Shown here: piece by piece, positions 23,484 through 32,339 of the stretch
Position numbering within the stretch: the stretch's first letter is position 1
Layout of the letters: the number at the start of each line of letters is the position of its first letter
Assembly (NCBI GenBank): GCA_947494995.1
Contig: CANLWY010000001.1
Coordinates: 868,001 to 932,000 of the forward strand
DNA: 64,000 bases
Origin: an uncultured Campylobacterales bacterium
Lineage (GTDB): Bacteria; Campylobacterota; Campylobacteria; Campylobacterales; Arcobacteraceae
Reading direction: 5' to 3'
Program-made: the position numbers and the translations under genes
Notes under the pieces: model-generated
What the model was told of the DNA's origin: nothing
Seen by the model: the letters and a program-made list of their open reading frames with translations, nothing else
The model's database searches: none

Positions 23484-24176
23484 ATGGAAAAAAAGTATAA
23501 GGTTTTAATTGTTGAGGATCAAGCTATTACTGCAATGGAAGTAAAGCAGATAGTTACGGAGATAGGATTAGATGTTGTGGGTATTGCAAAATCCAATGAC
23601 GTAGCACTAAAAAAGTTTGAAGAGCATTTACCTGAGATTGTGATTATGGATATAAATTTAGAGGGTGAACGTGATGGTATCTCAACAGTAGAAGACATGT
23701 ATAAAATAAACGAAGTAAGTGTTGTATATCTTACGGCGTTTAGCGATGATACAACTATTGATAGAGCTATAAAAACAAATCCTTTAGCATATGAAATCAA
23801 GCCTTTTAATAAGGCAAGTCTTCAATCAACTATTAAAATTGTAAAAGCAAAATTAAAAAAAGAAGTGACACTAGAGCCTAGTACAAACTTTGATTTGGGA
23901 TATGGATATTCATTTAATTTAGATACAAAAGAGTTGTTTTTTAATGATACTTTCATAAGGTTGGGACCACAAGAGAAAAAATTACTTGAAATGCTAATAT
24001 ATGCAAAAGGACAACTAGTATCTCTCAAACAAATAGAGTACTGGGTATGGGAAAACAATGTTTTATCAGAAAGTGCAGTTAGGACACTAGTATGGAGACT
24101 ACGTACAAGGTTTGAGTACAAAATAATTGAAACCGTACCTTGTCAAGGAATTAAACTTTTAATAAATGAAGAATAA
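23484..24176 (+). CDS. OmpR-family response regulator
   Basis: This is a 230-residue regulator. The receiver domain (about 5-120) has acidic residues in VLIVEDQ, the phospho-acceptor D56 in IVIMDINLEG, Thr in VVYLTAF and the KPF Lys. A C-terminal winged-helix Trans_reg_C domain (about 140-228) follows, with ESAVRTLVWRLRTRF as recognition helix region. It is cotranscribed with the kinase (1-nt gap). Its targets probably include the divergent promoter region at 21543-21664, where GTCAAA occurs twice 12 bp apart (21588 and 21600). Confidence 0.9.
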   Translation: MEKKYKVLIVEDQAITAMEVKQIVTEIGLDVVGIAKSNDVALKKFEEHLPEIVIMDINLEGERDGISTVEDMYKINEVSVVYLTAFSDDTTIDRAIKTNPLAYEIKPFNKASLQSTIKIVKAKLKKEVTLEPSTNFDLGYGYSFNLDTKELFFNDTFIRLGPQEKKLLEMLIYAKGQLVSLKQIEYWVWENNVLSESAVRTLVWRLRTRFEYKIIETVPCQGIKLLINEE

Positions 24177-24190
24177 AAGGTTTTAGTTTT

Positions 24191-24210
24191 TGGTACGACC
24201 GATGGGATTT
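24191..24210. repeat. Left tRNA-3'-end-like direct repeat bounding a defence-type insertion
   Basis: The 20-bp stretch tggtacgaccgatgggattt recurs at 28464-28483 with one mismatch in the same orientation. On the minus strand it reads like a tRNA acceptor/T-arm 3' end with CCA. No matching 5' acceptor strand lies about 75 nt away, so no complete tRNA is present. It probably marks an attachment-site remnant. Confidence 0.55.
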
Positions 24211-24440
24211 GAATCTATCAGATGGAAATAACTACTAAAAGTATAAGTCCTTAAAATGGCGATTTCTTGCATTTAAATAAAAATAAAAATTATTATAAAA
24301 GCTTTTTTCATGTAAAATTCATGCAAAAAAATTAGAATAGATATATTTAAGTTTTAACATAATGGAAATAAATCATTTATTGATTAGATAGGAAGATGAA
24401 ATTAGATATAATCTTACAAATTAAATAGGAAGTTTTAATC

Positions 24441-25433
24441 ATGGTTGATGTAAGAGAAGATGCATTTAAAAACATTAGTAGAACACTAGCAATTACAAGA
24501 TATGATATTGAACAAAGACAAAGTATTAATGAGTATGCATTAAATATTCATGGGGAAAATTACTTTAGAGATGTTCTTAATTATGTTTATTGTTTGAAAC
24601 TTGAAAATGCTAATTCAGAAAATCAAAATGAAGCTTGTATAGATTTAATTGATAAAGAAAATGAATTACTATATCAGGTTACAACTACAAGAAGCAAAGA
24701 TAAAATTGATAAAACACTATTAGCATTAAAAAAAGATAAGTATGATGGATATGAGATAAAAATTTTATATTTACTTGATAAAGCTAATCCTACTGAAGCA
24801 ACAATTAATGAAGTTAGAGCGGAATACGCAATTGAATTAAAAGAATGTTTAGTTGATTATACAGATTTAATAAGAGACATAAATGACTTAGAACAAAATA
24901 AGTTGATTGAACTAAATAACAAATATTTTAGAAAGAATGATATTTATACTGATGAAATTGTTTTGAATCTTGCATTTGCTCATTTATTAAAAAATAAAGG
25001 AAAAGTTAAACCTAATTATGATGATGATTTTGGTTCAATTGATACAAACGAAAAATTAGATTTAAATAATATTAATGAGCGTATAAGAAATAAAATTAAT
25101 GATGGCTTGGACTATCGGGAAGTTTTAAATTCAATTGATGAAGAAGATAATATATTAACAGATTTAAGAAATTTTGTAGTTGAAGAATTATATAAAGATA
25201 TTTTAATTAGACATCTATCTAGTAAAGTGTCTAAAAGCTCTATTGAGAACTTAACAATTTTAGAACTACATAGTTTAGCAAGAGAAAAAGAGTTAGATTT
25301 TAATAAAATTATACATGACCTATATAATGGATTGGAAGCATATATAGAAATTCAAGATTTTAACTCAACTTCAATTAGTTGGATTATTATTGCATTTTTC
25401 TTTGAGATATGTGATGTAGGAGCAAAGCAATGA
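24441..25433 (+). CDS. SMEK-domain protein of an ABC-three-component system
   Basis: This is a 330-residue cytoplasmic protein. The N-terminal ~110 residues (from ISRTLAITRYDIEQRQ through GENYFRDVLNYVY to ACIDLIDKENELLYQVTTTR) resemble the SMEK domain found next to ABC-3C systems. The IDL...ELLYQVT arrangement also looks like the core of a PD-(D/E)xK nuclease fold, a possible effector activity. The C-terminal half is helical and unassigned. It overlaps the next gene by 4 nt, so the module is one operon. Family call is moderate; the function is inferred as anti-phage. Confidence 0.6.
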   Translation: MVDVREDAFKNISRTLAITRYDIEQRQSINEYALNIHGENYFRDVLNYVYCLKLENANSENQNEACIDLIDKENELLYQVTTTRSKDKIDKTLLALKKDKYDGYEIKILYLLDKANPTEATINEVRAEYAIELKECLVDYTDLIRDINDLEQNKLIELNNKYFRKNDIYTDEIVLNLAFAHLLKNKGKVKPNYDDDFGSIDTNEKLDLNNINERIRNKINDGLDYREVLNSIDEEDNILTDLRNFVVEELYKDILIRHLSSKVSKSSIENLTILELHSLAREKELDFNKIIHDLYNGLEAYIEIQDFNSTSISWIIIAFFFEICDVGAKQ

Positions 25434-25660
25434 TTATGCCAACAAAAATTATTCAACCTGTGGATAGTTTAGTTTCAATTTCTTCGTATGTTATTAATAT
25501 TCTGAAAAATGGTGGTTTAACATTGGATGAATTATTAATTGAGTTAAATAAAAAATACTATAAAAATATATCATTAGATACTTTAATTTTATGTATTGAT
25601 TTTTTATTTATTATTGGAAAGATAAGGGATGACAATGAGATTATTACAATTAACATCTAG
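25430..25660 (+). CDS. ABC-three-component middle component (MC6-like)
   Basis: This is a 76-residue protein. The opening MIMPTKIIQPVDSLVSISSY and the small winged-helix-like body (LTLDELLIELNKKY...LDFLFIIGKI, approximate) match the short middle components of ABC-3C systems. They sit between an effector-type gene and the DUF2326 ATPase gene. It overlaps both neighbours, including a 32-nt overlap with the ATPase gene. The partners and order strengthen the call. Confidence 0.65.
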   Translation: MIMPTKIIQPVDSLVSISSYVINILKNGGLTLDELLIELNKKYYKNISLDTLILCIDFLFIIGKIRDDNEIITINI

Positions 25661-27347
25661 TAACCCAAAATTTAATACTATTACTTTCAATAAAGATTTA
25701 AGCATTGTTGTGGGAACGCAATTATCAGAAGAAAGAAAAAAATCGATTAATGGTATCGGTAAAAGTATGTCTTTAAATTTAATTCATTATATGTTTGGAG
25801 CTGATTTCAAAAGTACATCTGAAAAAAAGCTTGAGAATTATTTATCTCAATATGGACAGTTTGAATTAACATTAATTGACAAAGAAATTGAGTATACAAT
25901 AAGAAAGAATTTTGCGGTTAATGATTTTTATATAAATGACGAAAAAATTGTGAAGACAAAATATCGTGAAAAGTTAAAAGAGTTATTTTTATCAACAGAA
26001 CTAGACGTTTCTTTTAAACAAATACTGAATTGCTTTGCAAGAAGATATAGTAGTGATAAAGGTATGGTTTATTATAACAATATACTTACACAACAAGGTA
26101 GACCTTTAGAGGATTATTATCAACAATTTACTAATTTATATTTACTTAATATTGATATGAGTTTAGTTAAAGAAAGTTTTTCCATTAGAGGTAAACTTGA
26201 TAAGTTGGAAAAAGCAAAAAAAACTGTTGAAGAATATGAAAAAGCTTTAGATAAAACTAATATAAACGATATTAAAGATAAGAGAATAAATCTTGAGAAA
26301 CAATTAGATAATTTTATAATTGCTGAGAACTATGATGCTTTAAAAAATGAGGCTGATGAGTTAACTAATCAAATAAATGAATTTAGAAATAAAGTATTTT
26401 ATAGTACAAAAAAATTAAAAACAAAACAGTTTAATTATGAAAAATCTGAATATATAGATATTGATATAGATAAAATAGAAGCATTATTCAATGAGGCAAA
26501 TTTTTTCTTTGAACAAAGTGTATCCCGTAGATTAGATGAAGCGCAAAAGTTCCATAATAACTTATTAGAAAATAGAAGAAAAAGATTAAAAGAAGAAATA
26601 TCAATTCTTGAAGTTGAGGTTGATGAGTTAGATAAAGATATGAAAGAGTTGTCTTCTAAAAGGGATTTGATATTAAAGGATTTAAATAATAAAGGTGCCT
26701 TAGAGGAAAGAGATAGTTTAAAAGATAGAATAAAAACTTTATATGAAGAGGAACAGAATCTAGAAAGATATGAAAATATACTTAATGATTTTCAAGAAGA
26801 TAAAGTTAATTTAGATGTTGAACAAGCATTAGTTAAGAAGAAAAGTTTAACTTATTTACATAGTATACATGAAAACCTAGTACATATAGAAACGTCTTTT
26901 AGAAATTTAGTAAAAGAGTTTTATGATAATGAGGGTGGGGTTTTTAAATTAGAACAAGCTCCAAGTGCAAAATATTTGTTTAATATAAATAGTCATATAC
27001 CAAGAGAAGGTTCACAGGGAGTTAATGAAGTTAAAATCTTCTGTTACGATGTGCTATTATATTTATTAAACCCTGATTTATTAGGTTTCTTAGCGCATGA
27101 TGGGTGTTTGTTTTCTGAAATGGATAGACGTCAACAATCTACAATTCTAAAAGTTGTTATTAAATTAATAAATGATTATAACTTACAATATTTCTTAAAC
27201 ATTGGTGATTCAACATTAAATGCTGTATTAGAAGATGATAATGATATATTAACTCAAGAGGAAAAAGAGTTTATACGAAGTCACATTGTATTAACATTAT
27301 CTGATGACAATGAAAAAAATTGGCTATTTGGCGAAAGCTTTGATTAA
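25629..27347 (+). CDS. DUF2326 SMC-like ATPase of an ABC-three-component system
   Basis: This is a 572-residue protein. An N-terminal P-loop (NGIGKSMSLNLI, about 39-50) is followed by the DUF2326-type core, and a long coiled coil occupies about 180-420. The C-terminal part holds a Walker-B-like region (LGFLAHDGCLFSEMDRRQQ, about 480-500). This is the ATPase subunit of ABC-3C modules, related to Rad50/SMC. An internal ATG at 25635 is an alternative start, but the first ATG fits the coupled gene order. Together with the two upstream genes it forms a compact, probably anti-phage, module. Confidence 0.75.
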   Translation: MTMRLLQLTSSNPKFNTITFNKDLSIVVGTQLSEERKKSINGIGKSMSLNLIHYMFGADFKSTSEKKLENYLSQYGQFELTLIDKEIEYTIRKNFAVNDFYINDEKIVKTKYREKLKELFLSTELDVSFKQILNCFARRYSSDKGMVYYNNILTQQGRPLEDYYQQFTNLYLLNIDMSLVKESFSIRGKLDKLEKAKKTVEEYEKALDKTNINDIKDKRINLEKQLDNFIIAENYDALKNEADELTNQINEFRNKVFYSTKKLKTKQFNYEKSEYIDIDIDKIEALFNEANFFFEQSVSRRLDEAQKFHNNLLENRRKRLKEEISILEVEVDELDKDMKELSSKRDLILKDLNNKGALEERDSLKDRIKTLYEEEQNLERYENILNDFQEDKVNLDVEQALVKKKSLTYLHSIHENLVHIETSFRNLVKEFYDNEGGVFKLEQAPSAKYLFNINSHIPREGSQGVNEVKIFCYDVLLYLLNPDLLGFLAHDGCLFSEMDRRQQSTILKVVIKLINDYNLQYFLNIGDSTLNAVLEDDNDILTQEEKEFIRSHIVLTLSDDNEKNWLFGESFD

Positions 27348-27357
27348 AATATAGTTA

Positions 27358-28278
27358 ATGGAAAATAATACACTTTTATATAAATATGTAGGACACCTTA
27401 AAAATGAAGAATTTATTAAAATTATAGAGAATATAATAAACAATAAATCACTTAAAATCACTAATCCACTTGATTTTAATGACCCATTTGATTGTAATAT
27501 TCCTTATATTTACACAAATAGTAAATGGTTTGAGAATTTAATAAATAAAGAATTTGAAAAACTTATAAAAGAAGAGGCAAAAAAAGAGAATAAAGTAATC
27601 CGTAAAAAACAAATAACTAGTCTTATTAAGTCAATGAAGTCTGAGCTAAATGATTTATCAAATATTATAAATTCTGAGTTAGATAAACTTTCTTTAGATT
27701 GGAAAAATTTAATAAATGAGTATAGAATTTTATCTTTATCTCTTGAATCTGAAAATATATTAATGTGGTCTCATTATGCAAACTCTCATAAAGGATTGGC
27801 TTTGGGATTTAAATATAATTCTGAAAATAGTATATTTAAAAATTGCAAGGAAGTCAGTTACTCTTTTGAGGAGTTGAGTAAAGAAATATTTAAAAAAAAC
27901 ATTGTTGATTTAATACCTCAATTTTTAAAAGATAAAGATGATGAAAAAATTACAAATTCATTTGCAAATAGTTTTTTACAAGAATTAATTAATTTCTTCT
28001 ATATAAAAAAAGAAGATTGGGAATATGAAAATGAAGTACGATTAGTTCTTTCTAAAGATGACAAAAATATTAATAGTGAAAATGCTATTGATTTAATAAA
28101 TTTTGGTGAGAATGAATTAAGTGAAGTAATCTTTGGACTGCTTATGGAAAAAGAAGATGAAGAGTACATAATTGAATTAATTAAAAAGTCATTTCCAAAT
28201 AAAAGAATAGAATTTAAAAAAGTACATAAGGTTTTTAACACTTTAGAAATTAGAGATTATGATAATAAATTCATGTAA
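27358..28278 (+). CDS. DUF2971 protein
   Basis: This is a 306-residue protein starting with LYKYVGHLK. It has the hallmark DUF2971 blocks: KITNPLDFNDPFDCN (about 35-50), SLSLESENILMWSHYANSHKGLALGF (as two adjacent short blocks, about 125-152) and WEYENEVRLVL (about 222-232). The family is frequent in defence islands and next to mobile genes, but its biochemical activity is unknown to me. It follows the DUF2326 gene by 10 nt and is probably cotranscribed, so it may be a fourth part of the module or an independent cargo gene. Confidence 0.75.
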   Translation: MENNTLLYKYVGHLKNEEFIKIIENIINNKSLKITNPLDFNDPFDCNIPYIYTNSKWFENLINKEFEKLIKEEAKKENKVIRKKQITSLIKSMKSELNDLSNIINSELDKLSLDWKNLINEYRILSLSLESENILMWSHYANSHKGLALGFKYNSENSIFKNCKEVSYSFEELSKEIFKKNIVDLIPQFLKDKDDEKITNSFANSFLQELINFFYIKKEDWEYENEVRLVLSKDDKNINSENAIDLINFGENELSEVIFGLLMEKEDEEYIIELIKKSFPNKRIEFKKVHKVFNTLEIRDYDNKFM

Positions 28279-28585
28279 AAAAAATTTAATAGAAATTTTT
28301 TATGCTTTTTTTTCATGTAAAAAATAAAAGAATGATTAATTGTAATAATTAAAAAAGAGTTATTTCCTTGTCTCTACATACAATTACTGTGAAATTCATG
28401 TAAAATTATAAGTATTACAAGAATTATTTATTTAATAAGTCCCATCGTATGGGAAAAGTATCATGGTGCGACCGATGGGATTTTAACCCTTACCCCTGTA
28501 CTGGTATTATCCCGTAAGGTATTGTATTCGTTATTCCTGTACAGTCTTTTTAAGATAAAAGCTATAACAATTATTAAAAAAAGAT
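28279..28585. other. Non-coding right flank of the insertion
   Basis: This 307-bp region has three copies of ttcatgtaaaa (about 28271, 28312 and 28397), also seen at 24309 near the left end. It also has a CCCATCG/CGATGGG inverted repeat (28441-28447 with 28472-28478), the tRNA-like repeat, and a cctgtac motif repeated at about 28494 and 28546. No ORF or complete tRNA is visible. Confidence 0.6.
28464..28483. repeat. Right tRNA-3'-end-like direct repeat
   Basis: tggtgcgaccgatgggattt is 19/20 identical to 24191-24210 and in the same orientation, giving a 4.27-kb interval between the copies. The following ttaaccct continues a T-arm-like sequence, but the remainder of a tRNA cannot be folded from the neighbouring bases. 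Confidence 0.55.
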
Positions 28586-29104
28586 TTACCTCAGGTCTTT
28601 TTGCATATGTACTGTTTGCATTTCATCTTTTTCATCATATACTATTTTAAAACCTACTTTTGACCAAAACTCAAAACCACCGGGTAAGAAGTAGTGAGTG
28701 TGTAGATACATTTTTTCATACTCTTTTTCTTTTGCAAAACTATTTACTAAGTTTAGAAGGTTTGAGGCGATACCTTGTCTTCTGTACTCTTCTAAGATAT
28801 AGCACCTTCCTACTTCGGCAACTTTTTTATTTTCGTAGTGTTCTTTTATGGTCTCAATTCTATTATCATACAAAGAGATACTTATAGCTCCTATAATTTT
28901 TTTTTGTTCATTTATAGCTACATAAAAGGCATTGTCTTCTTTGTTTTTTAGAAGTTTTCCCATATTTTCGTATAAAACCTTGGCTCTATCTACTGATACT
29001 AGATCTTTATAGTATTTTTTGCACTCTTTTATAATAAAATCTTTGGTATTTTTTTCTAGGTTTTCATCTACATATTTAAAATCTATTTTTATCTTTGCAT
29101 TCAT
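28586..29104 (-). CDS. GNAT family N-acetyltransferase
   Basis: This is a 172-residue protein with the GNAT fold: strand pair NAFYVAINEQKKIIGAISI, a CoA-binding loop in VGRCYILEEYRRQGIASNLL (about 95-115, with the R-x-x-G-I/A pyrophosphate loop) and the closing LPGGFEFWSKVGFKIVYD. The acceptor substrate cannot be predicted. It follows nikE by 9 nt on the same strand and is probably the last gene of the nickel operon. Confidence 0.85.
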   Translation of the reverse strand: MNAKIKIDFKYVDENLEKNTKDFIIKECKKYYKDLVSVDRAKVLYENMGKLLKNKEDNAFYVAINEQKKIIGAISISLYDNRIETIKEHYENKKVAEVGRCYILEEYRRQGIASNLLNLVNSFAKEKEYEKMYLHTHYFLPGGFEFWSKVGFKIVYDEKDEMQTVHMQKDLR

Positions 29105-29113
29105 TTTTAATCC

Positions 29114-29806
29114 TTAGTCATCTAGTGTTACTACAGAGTTTATTAGCATTTTTGTGTACTCTTCTTTTGCATTTTTTAAACTTTTAGTTTCTAGTGATTC
29201 TATAATCTCACCTTTGTAAAGAATTTTTATTTCATCACAAAGTGCTGTAGCTATTTGTAAATCATGGCTTATTAGAAGGTAGCTTATTACTTGTTCTTCT
29301 TTTAGATTTTTTAGCACTTTTACAATCTTTGTCTTAGTTGACGCATCAATTGCACTAAAAGCTTCATCTAGTATTAAAAAGCTTGGATTAGAAAGTAGTG
29401 CTCTTATGATACATACCCTTTGAAGTTGACCACCACTTAGCTCATGGGAATATTTATTTAGTAAAGAAATAGGAAGTTCAAATTTAGTAAAAAGCTTTTC
29501 AATCTCTTTTAACTCAAACTTCTTTTTACTTATCCAAAAAGGCTCTTCAAGTATTTGTTTTATTTTAAAAGAAGGGTTCACCGAGCTTCTATACTCTTGA
29601 AAAACTACACTTAAACTCTTTTTTTCTAAGTTTATTTTTCCACTGCTTGGTTTTTCTAATCCTAAGATTAGTTTTGAAAGTGTAGACTTTCCAGCTCCAC
29701 TTTCTCCAACTAAAGCCAAAGAGTACTTTGTTTGCATACTTAAGTTTATATCTTTTAATACATACTCATCTTGGTACTTTTTATTTAAGTTCTTTATTGT
29801 AAGCAT
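29114..29806 (-). CDS. nikE: Nickel ABC transporter ATP-binding protein NikE
   Basis: This is a 230-residue ABC ATPase. Walker A GESGAGKSTL (about 35-44), signature LSGGQLQRVC (about 123-132), Walker B LILDEAFSAID and the switch His in LISHDLQ are all present. It belongs to the peptide/nickel (Dpp/Opp/Nik) group. It overlaps nikD by 13 nt. It should form the second nucleotide-binding half of the importer, powering Ni(II) or Ni-chelate uptake. Confidence 0.88.
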   Translation of the reverse strand: MLTIKNLNKKYQDEYVLKDINLSMQTKYSLALVGESGAGKSTLSKLILGLEKPSSGKINLEKKSLSVVFQEYRSSVNPSFKIKQILEEPFWISKKKFELKEIEKLFTKFELPISLLNKYSHELSGGQLQRVCIIRALLSNPSFLILDEAFSAIDASTKTKIVKVLKNLKEEQVISYLLISHDLQIATALCDEIKILYKGEIIESLETKSLKNAKEEYTKMLINSVVTLDD

Positions 29807-30564
29807 GAGCTAAAACCTTTTGATAAGTTTTTAGAAGAGTCAAGTAAGAACTTGGTATAAGAGTGAGTAGCATTTTTAAATACTTCTTCTTTTTTTCCTT
29901 GTTCAATTATCTCTCCCTTTTTTAAAACAAGTATTTCATTTGAAAGAGAAGAGATTACTCCTAAGTCATGGGATACAAAGATAATAGTCTTTTCCTTGAA
30001 GTTTTTAAATATCTCCAATATCTGTTTTTGGTTTATTGTATCTAGTGATGAGGTTGGCTCATCTGCTATTATTATATTGGTATCTTGAAGTAGGGCAATT
30101 GCTATCATTACTCTTTGCATTTGCCCACCACTTAGTTCGTGTGCATAACTTTTTAGTATCCTTTGAGTATCTTTTAGTCCAACTTCATTTAGTAAAAAAG
30201 AGGCTTTTTTTATAGCTTCCTTTTTTGAGAGTTTATATTTAAAACTCTCAATCATATGTTTTTGAATAGTACAAAAAGGATTAAAAGCTTCTATTGCTTC
30301 TTGAAGTACTACTGAAAAGTTTTTTCTTATAATCCTTTCATTGTTTAAAAGCTCAATTCCTTCAAGTTTTATACTTCCTTTTACTCTTAGATTATTTGGA
30401 AGTAAACCTAAAATAGTTTTACATAGTAGAGATTTACCACTTCCACTATCTCCAATTATTCCAAGAGTTTCATTTTTATTTAGTTCAAAACTTATATTGT
30501 TTAGTAGAATCTCTTTTGTTAAAATATTCTCTAATACTAGATTTTCAACTTTTAAATAAATCAT
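29794..30564 (-). CDS. nikD: Nickel ABC transporter ATP-binding protein NikD
   Basis: This is a 256-residue ABC ATPase with Walker A GDSGSGKSLL, signature LSGGQMQRVM, Walker B IIADEPTSSLD and switch His FVSHDLG. The C-terminal ATHSYTKFLLDSS is typical of the oligopeptide/nickel ATPases. It overlaps nikC by 4 nt and nikE by 13 nt, so the subunits are made in a coupled way. Confidence 0.88.
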   Translation of the reverse strand: MIYLKVENLVLENILTKEILLNNISFELNKNETLGIIGDSGSGKSLLCKTILGLLPNNLRVKGSIKLEGIELLNNERIIRKNFSVVLQEAIEAFNPFCTIQKHMIESFKYKLSKKEAIKKASFLLNEVGLKDTQRILKSYAHELSGGQMQRVMIAIALLQDTNIIIADEPTSSLDTINQKQILEIFKNFKEKTIIFVSHDLGVISSLSNEILVLKKGEIIEQGKKEEVFKNATHSYTKFLLDSSKNLSKGFSSCLQ

Positions 30565-31409
30565 GATTCATCCTTAAGTTTTAGATTATAGTTAGGGTCT
30601 AAGGCATCTCTGATACTATCTCCAAGAAAGTTAAAAGAAGCCACAACAAAAAGAATCATAAGTCCCGGTGGAAGCATCATATATGGATTTAGACTCATAA
30701 GCTCTTTTGCTTCATTTAGCATAACTCCCCATTCACAAGCTGGAGCTTGAACACCAAGACCTAAAAAAGATAAGGCAGAAATACTAAGTATTACACTTCC
30801 TACATTTAGAGTGCCAAGCATGATAATATCACTTGAAATCAAAGGGAAAAGATGTTTTCTTAAAATCATACAAGAAGGGATATTCAAAACCTTAGAGTAG
30901 TAAATATAGTTTTTATTTATATGACTTATTGTAAAAGAGTAGGTCATTCTTGTATACCAAGCAAGTTTTGAAATCACTGTTGCAATAATGATATTCTCAA
31001 TTCCTGTTCCAAGAAAACCTACAATTGCAAGCATCATTAGTTCACTTGGGAAAGATAACATTACATCACAAACTCTTAGTATGATTTTTCTAGGTAGTTC
31101 AAAAAAACTTGCAATAAGACCTAATATCATTCCTAAAACTACAGTAATAAACATGGCAAATAAAGCATAAAAAAGTGTAACTCTAATAGCATAAATTAGT
31201 CTTGAAGCAATACATCTTCCAAGTTGGTCAGTTCCAAGAGGATATTGCCAAGAAAAAAGTTCAAGTTTATGCTCTAAGTTTACCAAGTAAGGGTCATTTG
31301 GTGCAACAAAAGGTGCAAAAATACCCATAAGAATAATAAGAGTTAAGAAAGAAGCACATACAAGTGCTATTTTGTCAGATAGTAGTTTTTTTAAAAAATC
31401 TTTTCTCAT
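30561..31409 (-). CDS. nikC: Nickel ABC transporter permease NikC
   Basis: This is a 282-residue membrane protein of the BPD_transp_1 (DppC) family. The N-terminal helix (about 15-35) precedes the APNDPYLVNLEHKLE...YPLGTDQLGRC block typical of DppC/NikC. Five core helices and the EAA loop (FLGLGVQAPACEWGVML) with the GDSIRDALDP ending follow. It forms the channel with NikB. It starts 1 nt after the nikB stop. Confidence 0.9.
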   Translation of the reverse strand: MRKDFLKKLLSDKIALVCASFLTLIILMGIFAPFVAPNDPYLVNLEHKLELFSWQYPLGTDQLGRCIASRLIYAIRVTLFYALFAMFITVVLGMILGLIASFFELPRKIILRVCDVMLSFPSELMMLAIVGFLGTGIENIIIATVISKLAWYTRMTYSFTISHINKNYIYYSKVLNIPSCMILRKHLFPLISSDIIMLGTLNVGSVILSISALSFLGLGVQAPACEWGVMLNEAKELMSLNPYMMLPPGLMILFVVASFNFLGDSIRDALDPNYNLKLKDES

Positions 31410-31410
31410 A

Positions 31411-32337
31411 CTATCGTCTTAACCTTGAATCTCTTAAGTGTAAAAAAATATCTGCAAAAAGATTAAAAACTATAAACAATACAGCTACAAAAAGCACATA
31501 TGATTGAATAATAGGAAAATCTCTTGCAAAGATTGCATGAACACTAAGTCTTCCAAATCCAGGTAGGGCAAAGATATTTTCTATTACAACAGTACCTGCA
31601 AAAAGTCTAGGAATAGACATGTTTATTGCTACGATAAAAGGGTTTATGACATTTTTTATTTGGTGCATTAAAATTTGATATTTACTTAGACCTCTAGCTT
31701 TTGCATATGTTACAAATAGTGAGTTTTTTATTTGAATAAGAGAGTTTCTAAGTATTCTTACAAAAGTAGACATGTGAGTTACTGCTAATGCAAAAGCTGG
31801 TAATACTATTCCACTAAAGTTTTCCAAGCCATTTGAAGGAAAAATATTAAAATGAATAGAAAAAGCCCAAATAAGAAGTAAAGATAACCAAAAACTTGGC
31901 ATAGAACTTGTAGTAAATACAATAGTTCTAATTAGTTTATCAAATCTGCTGTTTTCATAAATAGCACATAAAACTCCAAGAATAAGTCCTAAAACTATAG
32001 TTAAAACAAGTGCCGCAATACTTAGATAAAAAGTTGTAGGCATAGCAGTTATTAGTTCATCTAAAACTGGTTTTCTAGTTTCATAACTAAAACCTAAATC
32101 CCCTTGAAAGATATTTTGTACCCATAAAAAGTATTGCATATAAAGAGGTTTATTAAGTCCAAGCTCTATTCTTGTAGCTTCTATTGCTTCAGGTGTAACA
32201 GAAACAGAAGAGTTTACTCTTAGAGCAACTTCAGCTGGGTCACTTGGATTTAAATTTACCAAGATAAAACAGACTAAAGATACTCCAATAAGTAATGGAA
32301 TTAAAAGTAAAACTCTTTTAATTATAAATTCAAGCAT
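31411..32337 (-). CDS. nikB: Nickel ABC transporter permease NikB
   Basis: This is a 308-residue membrane protein of the DppB family, with six predicted helices. It has the N-terminal IKRVLLLIPLLIGVSLVCF helix, the NPSDPAEVALR and LGLNKPLYMQYFLW extracytoplasmic block, and the EAA-loop region (TYAKARGLSKYQILMHQIK, GTVVIENIFALPGFGRL). It pairs with NikC. Two nt separate it from nikA. Confidence 0.9.
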   Translation of the reverse strand: MLEFIIKRVLLLIPLLIGVSLVCFILVNLNPSDPAEVALRVNSSVSVTPEAIEATRIELGLNKPLYMQYFLWVQNIFQGDLGFSYETRKPVLDELITAMPTTFYLSIAALVLTIVLGLILGVLCAIYENSRFDKLIRTIVFTTSSMPSFWLSLLLIWAFSIHFNIFPSNGLENFSGIVLPAFALAVTHMSTFVRILRNSLIQIKNSLFVTYAKARGLSKYQILMHQIKNVINPFIVAINMSIPRLFAGTVVIENIFALPGFGRLSVHAIFARDFPIIQSYVLFVAVLFIVFNLFADIFLHLRDSRLRR

Positions 32338-32339
32338 AG

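Noticed and set aside
24191-24265. Possible tRNA gene on the minus strand at the left repeat
   Set aside because: The 3' end looks tRNA-like, but there is no matching 5' acceptor strand and the T stem does not pair.
28270-28400. Repeated ttcatgtaaaa motifs as a CRISPR-like array
   Set aside because: Only three or four copies with irregular spacing and very AT-rich sequence; no constant repeat-spacer length and no cas gene.
28464-28545. Possible tRNA gene on the minus strand at the right repeat
   Set aside because: No 5' acceptor sequence complementary to GGTCGCA lies within 75-90 nt, and the T stem has a mismatch, so no cloverleaf forms.
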